This document shows, in pieces, positions 38,094-39,576 of a DNA stretch of 39,576 bases (positions are counted from its first letter, which is position 1; each line of letters begins with the position of its first letter). The position numbers and the translations under genes were made by a program. The stretch lies in assembly GCA_035629335.1 (NCBI GenBank), contig DASPIB010000012.1:1-39576 (forward strand), in the 5' to 3' direction. The stretch is from Verrucomicrobiia bacterium. Lineage in GTDB: Bacteria > Patescibacteriota > Saccharimonadia > Saccharimonadales > Saccharimonadaceae. The notes below the pieces were generated by a model that searched no databases, had not been told where the DNA came from, and saw only the letters and a program-made list of their open reading frames with translations.

Positions 38094-39289
38094 AGAAGCT
38101 GATGGGGCAACCACAATACCGTGAAGCTGTCCTTAAAAAGACAGGTAAGGATTGGTATATTGAATACCAATACAGGTATCCGGTAGAACTAAAACCGCCA
38201 GGCAAAAGGTTTGAACGTTTCCGGGATCGCTCCGATATCAATTACGTCCGAAAACATAAAGGGGATGCTGCAGCGGAAGAATATGCAGCCGGGGTTATCC
38301 AGGTCATTAATAATGGCCTTCGGAGTGGAATAATAAATCCGTTCGCGGATGAGGGGAGAGTTAATAAGATCCATGAGAGGCGAGCTATATCTGAAAATTC
38401 TGTGAATATGAATACCGCTCTCGAGCTGTTCATCCAGAACCGAAAGTCCAGGAAGCTCTCCGATAAGACAATCATAGACTATGAGAACCTTTGTAAGTGG
38501 TTTAAGGAATGGTTGTCCTCCCAGGACCTACTGAAGGTAGAGCCGGGGAAAATTACCACTGATCATATCGAGACGTTCCTTTCAGATTGTCAAGAGGAGC
38601 GTAACTGGTCACCGCGCACCCGGAACAATTACAAGGAATTTGTTTCGTCTATTTTCATCTTCCTTCGTGATAAAAAGCAACTCATTCAGAACAACCCCGC
38701 AATCGGCATAGATGCCCAAAAAACTAAAGCAACCAAGAATACCTATTACGATACCGAGCTTGCGAAAAATATAAAGGAATACATGGCAGAAAACGATGCC
38801 TTTATGCATTCGTATTGCCAGTATATTTATTACTCCTGTTCGCGCCCCAAGAAAGAAGCCAGGTTTGTACGGATTGGTGATATTGACACCGTAAGAGGCA
38901 CAATAAGAATTACCGATGGCAAGACCGGGGAAAGGTTCGTTCCGCTTTGTACAGAACTTAAGGAATGGTTTGACGAAATAAATATTTATCAATATCCACG
39001 AGAAAGGTTCCTATTTGGACCCGGGTTTTATGGATCCCAAACACCGGTAAGTGTCAACTTTTTTACCAACAGGTACAAGCCGATAAAGGATAAATTTGGC
39101 CTAGACCGAAAATATTCAATTTACGGATGGAAGCACAATAGGTGTATCGATCTGATCCGGTTGGGTCTTACATTGGCCGAAGCTATGCAGCTTACCGGGC
39201 ATGATGATTATACGAGTTTTGAAAATTACATTCGGGACCTGGGTGCGGCTATGTCCGGGAAGGTCGTAGGGGAAACGGTGAGGTTTTAA
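37979..39289 (+). CDS. int: Tyrosine integrase
   Basis: 436 aa, phage integrase of the tyrosine recombinase family that inserts and excises the genome at an att site. Parts: N-terminal arm-binding region (about 45-130), SAM-like core-binding domain (about 145-240), catalytic domain (250-436). Catalytic residues: R289 (CSRPKKEA), a KTGERF part around K315, H408 (LTGHDD) and the tyrosine Y417 (FENYIRD). Box II reads GWKHNRC rather than HxxR. The start is uncertain: 37979 includes a terminator hairpin, while ATG 38102 (395 aa) begins just after it. Confidence 0.92.
   Translation: MRKKQIHTELPNPTLSTDAPNDIVRGIFNKYGQISDKFKKLMGQPQYREAVLKKTGKDWYIEYQYRYPVELKPPGKRFERFRDRSDINYVRKHKGDAAAEEYAAGVIQVINNGLRSGIINPFADEGRVNKIHERRAISENSVNMNTALELFIQNRKSRKLSDKTIIDYENLCKWFKEWLSSQDLLKVEPGKITTDHIETFLSDCQEERNWSPRTRNNYKEFVSSIFIFLRDKKQLIQNNPAIGIDAQKTKATKNTYYDTELAKNIKEYMAENDAFMHSYCQYIYYSCSRPKKEARFVRIGDIDTVRGTIRITDGKTGERFVPLCTELKEWFDEINIYQYPRERFLFGPGFYGSQTPVSVNFFTNRYKPIKDKFGLDRKYSIYGWKHNRCIDLIRLGLTLAEAMQLTGHDDYTSFENYIRDLGAAMSGKVVGETVRF
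38031..38062 (+). terminator. Strong terminator within the annotated integrase 5-prime end
   Basis: ATGCCCCTAA (38031-38040) and TTAGGGGCAT (38049-38058) form a perfect 10-bp stem with an 8-base loop, followed by four T. It has the structure of a strong rho-independent terminator but lies 52 bases into the integrase frame. It would limit read-through from the regulator genes into the integrase. Confidence 0.75.
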
Positions 39290-39435
39290 TCGATTATTTG
39301 GATATTTAATATATCTTTTCGATATTTGCTATGTCTGGATAATGGGGGTACAACCTGACAGGTACATGGCTGGCTCCGCTCAAGGAAGTAGAGTCATTGA
39401 AACGAAGAAAACCCATTTTCTCCTCAGAATTGACT
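39290..39435 (+). other. Region downstream of integrase: promoter-like site, possible small RNA and attP
   Basis: No convincing gene. TTTG (39297-39300), 20 bases and GATATTTG (39321-39328) look like a rightward promoter with one mismatch; with the terminator at 39549-39573 it would give a transcript of about 240 bases. TCGATATTTG (39319-39328) is shared with the terS control region. A 31-codon frame (39342-39437) exists. The region is where attP is expected; no tRNA 3-prime end was recognised. Confidence 0.4.
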
Positions 39436-39576
39436 AAGGGGGAAAGGGGGTTAAACTCTCTCGGATCGATGGCTTCACCACTAAGGAAATATTTATACTT
39501 AAATAGTATAAAAGAATGATTCTTCTTGAGCGGAGAGAAAACGAAATTGGCCGGGCCCCTACCTGGCCTTTTTCAT
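39436..39576. repeat. Terminal direct repeat, right copy (circle overlap)
   Basis: Second copy of the 141-base terminal repeat, identical to the first 141 bases. Joining the copies places the integrase and its downstream region directly before the late gene block, which is a sensible layout for an excised, circular temperate phage. Confidence 0.9.
39549..39573 (+). terminator. Rho-independent terminator (second copy)
   Basis: Same hairpin and T-run as at 114-138, in the right-hand copy of the terminal repeat. It is one site in the circular genome. Confidence 0.85.

Noticed and set aside
39290-39576. tRNA or tmRNA 3-prime end as integration target
   Set aside because: A CACCA-like string is at 39475-39480, but there is no T-loop sequence or acceptor pairing before it.
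36899-39576. CRISPR array or toxin-antitoxin pair near the immunity region
   Set aside because: No repeat-spacer pattern is present, and the HTH proteins lack a toxin-like partner; they fit phage regulators better.

Overview
The window is one complete temperate siphophage (prophage-type) genome of a Bacteroidota host, closed into a circle. Bases 1-141 and 39436-39576 are identical, so the unique genome is about 39,435 bp. The host phylum is inferred from three things: promoters that fit the Bacteroidota pattern TTTG-N17-20-TAnnTTTG, A/T-rich start regions without Shine-Dalgarno sequences, and Bacteroidota-type small phage proteins. No tRNA, CRISPR array, insertion sequence or reverse transcriptase was seen. 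No genus can be given from the sequence alone.

The late, rightward half (166-21413) runs in the usual packaging-head-tail-lysis order: small and large terminase, HK97-type portal, Mu F-like head protein, head fibre, then an inserted cassette (a membrane peptide, a SAM methyltransferase-like protein and a two-domain glycosyltransferase), prohead protease and HK97 major capsid protein. Connector and tail genes follow: connector, stopper, tail completion, terminator, tail tube, tail-assembly chaperone with a -1 frameshift, tape measure, tail hub, a second tube-like protein and a 952-aa receptor-binding fibre. Lysis genes close the block: GH19-type endolysin, two holin candidates and a probable unimolecular spanin. 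Two promoters, in front of terS and of the protease, share an extra element, TTTATCGA seven bases upstream of the -7 box.

A short accessory island (21434-23082) carries an SRAP/HMCES-like protein and three unknown genes. The early region (23112-36204) reads leftward and is tightly packed with ATGA overlaps. Its right part has small unknown genes, a 51-aa lipoprotein, a Rad52-like annealing protein, a NinB-like protein and a small protein with an SSB-like tail. The middle has a PAPS-reductase-fold protein, a PD-(D/E)XK-like nuclease, a replication initiator with origin-like iterons inside its gene, and NinG. The left part is accessory: YopX, DUF551, zinc-ribbon proteins and an HNH endonuclease. 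One rightward gene (27542-27751) interrupts it.

The immunity and integration region (36205-39576) has a divergent control region with paired operator-like sites overlapping the leftward promoter, two helix-turn-helix plus coiled-coil regulators flanking an exported protein (a lysogenic-conversion candidate), and a tyrosine integrase. Downstream of the integrase is a promoter-to-terminator stretch with no convincing gene, which may hold attP and a small RNA.
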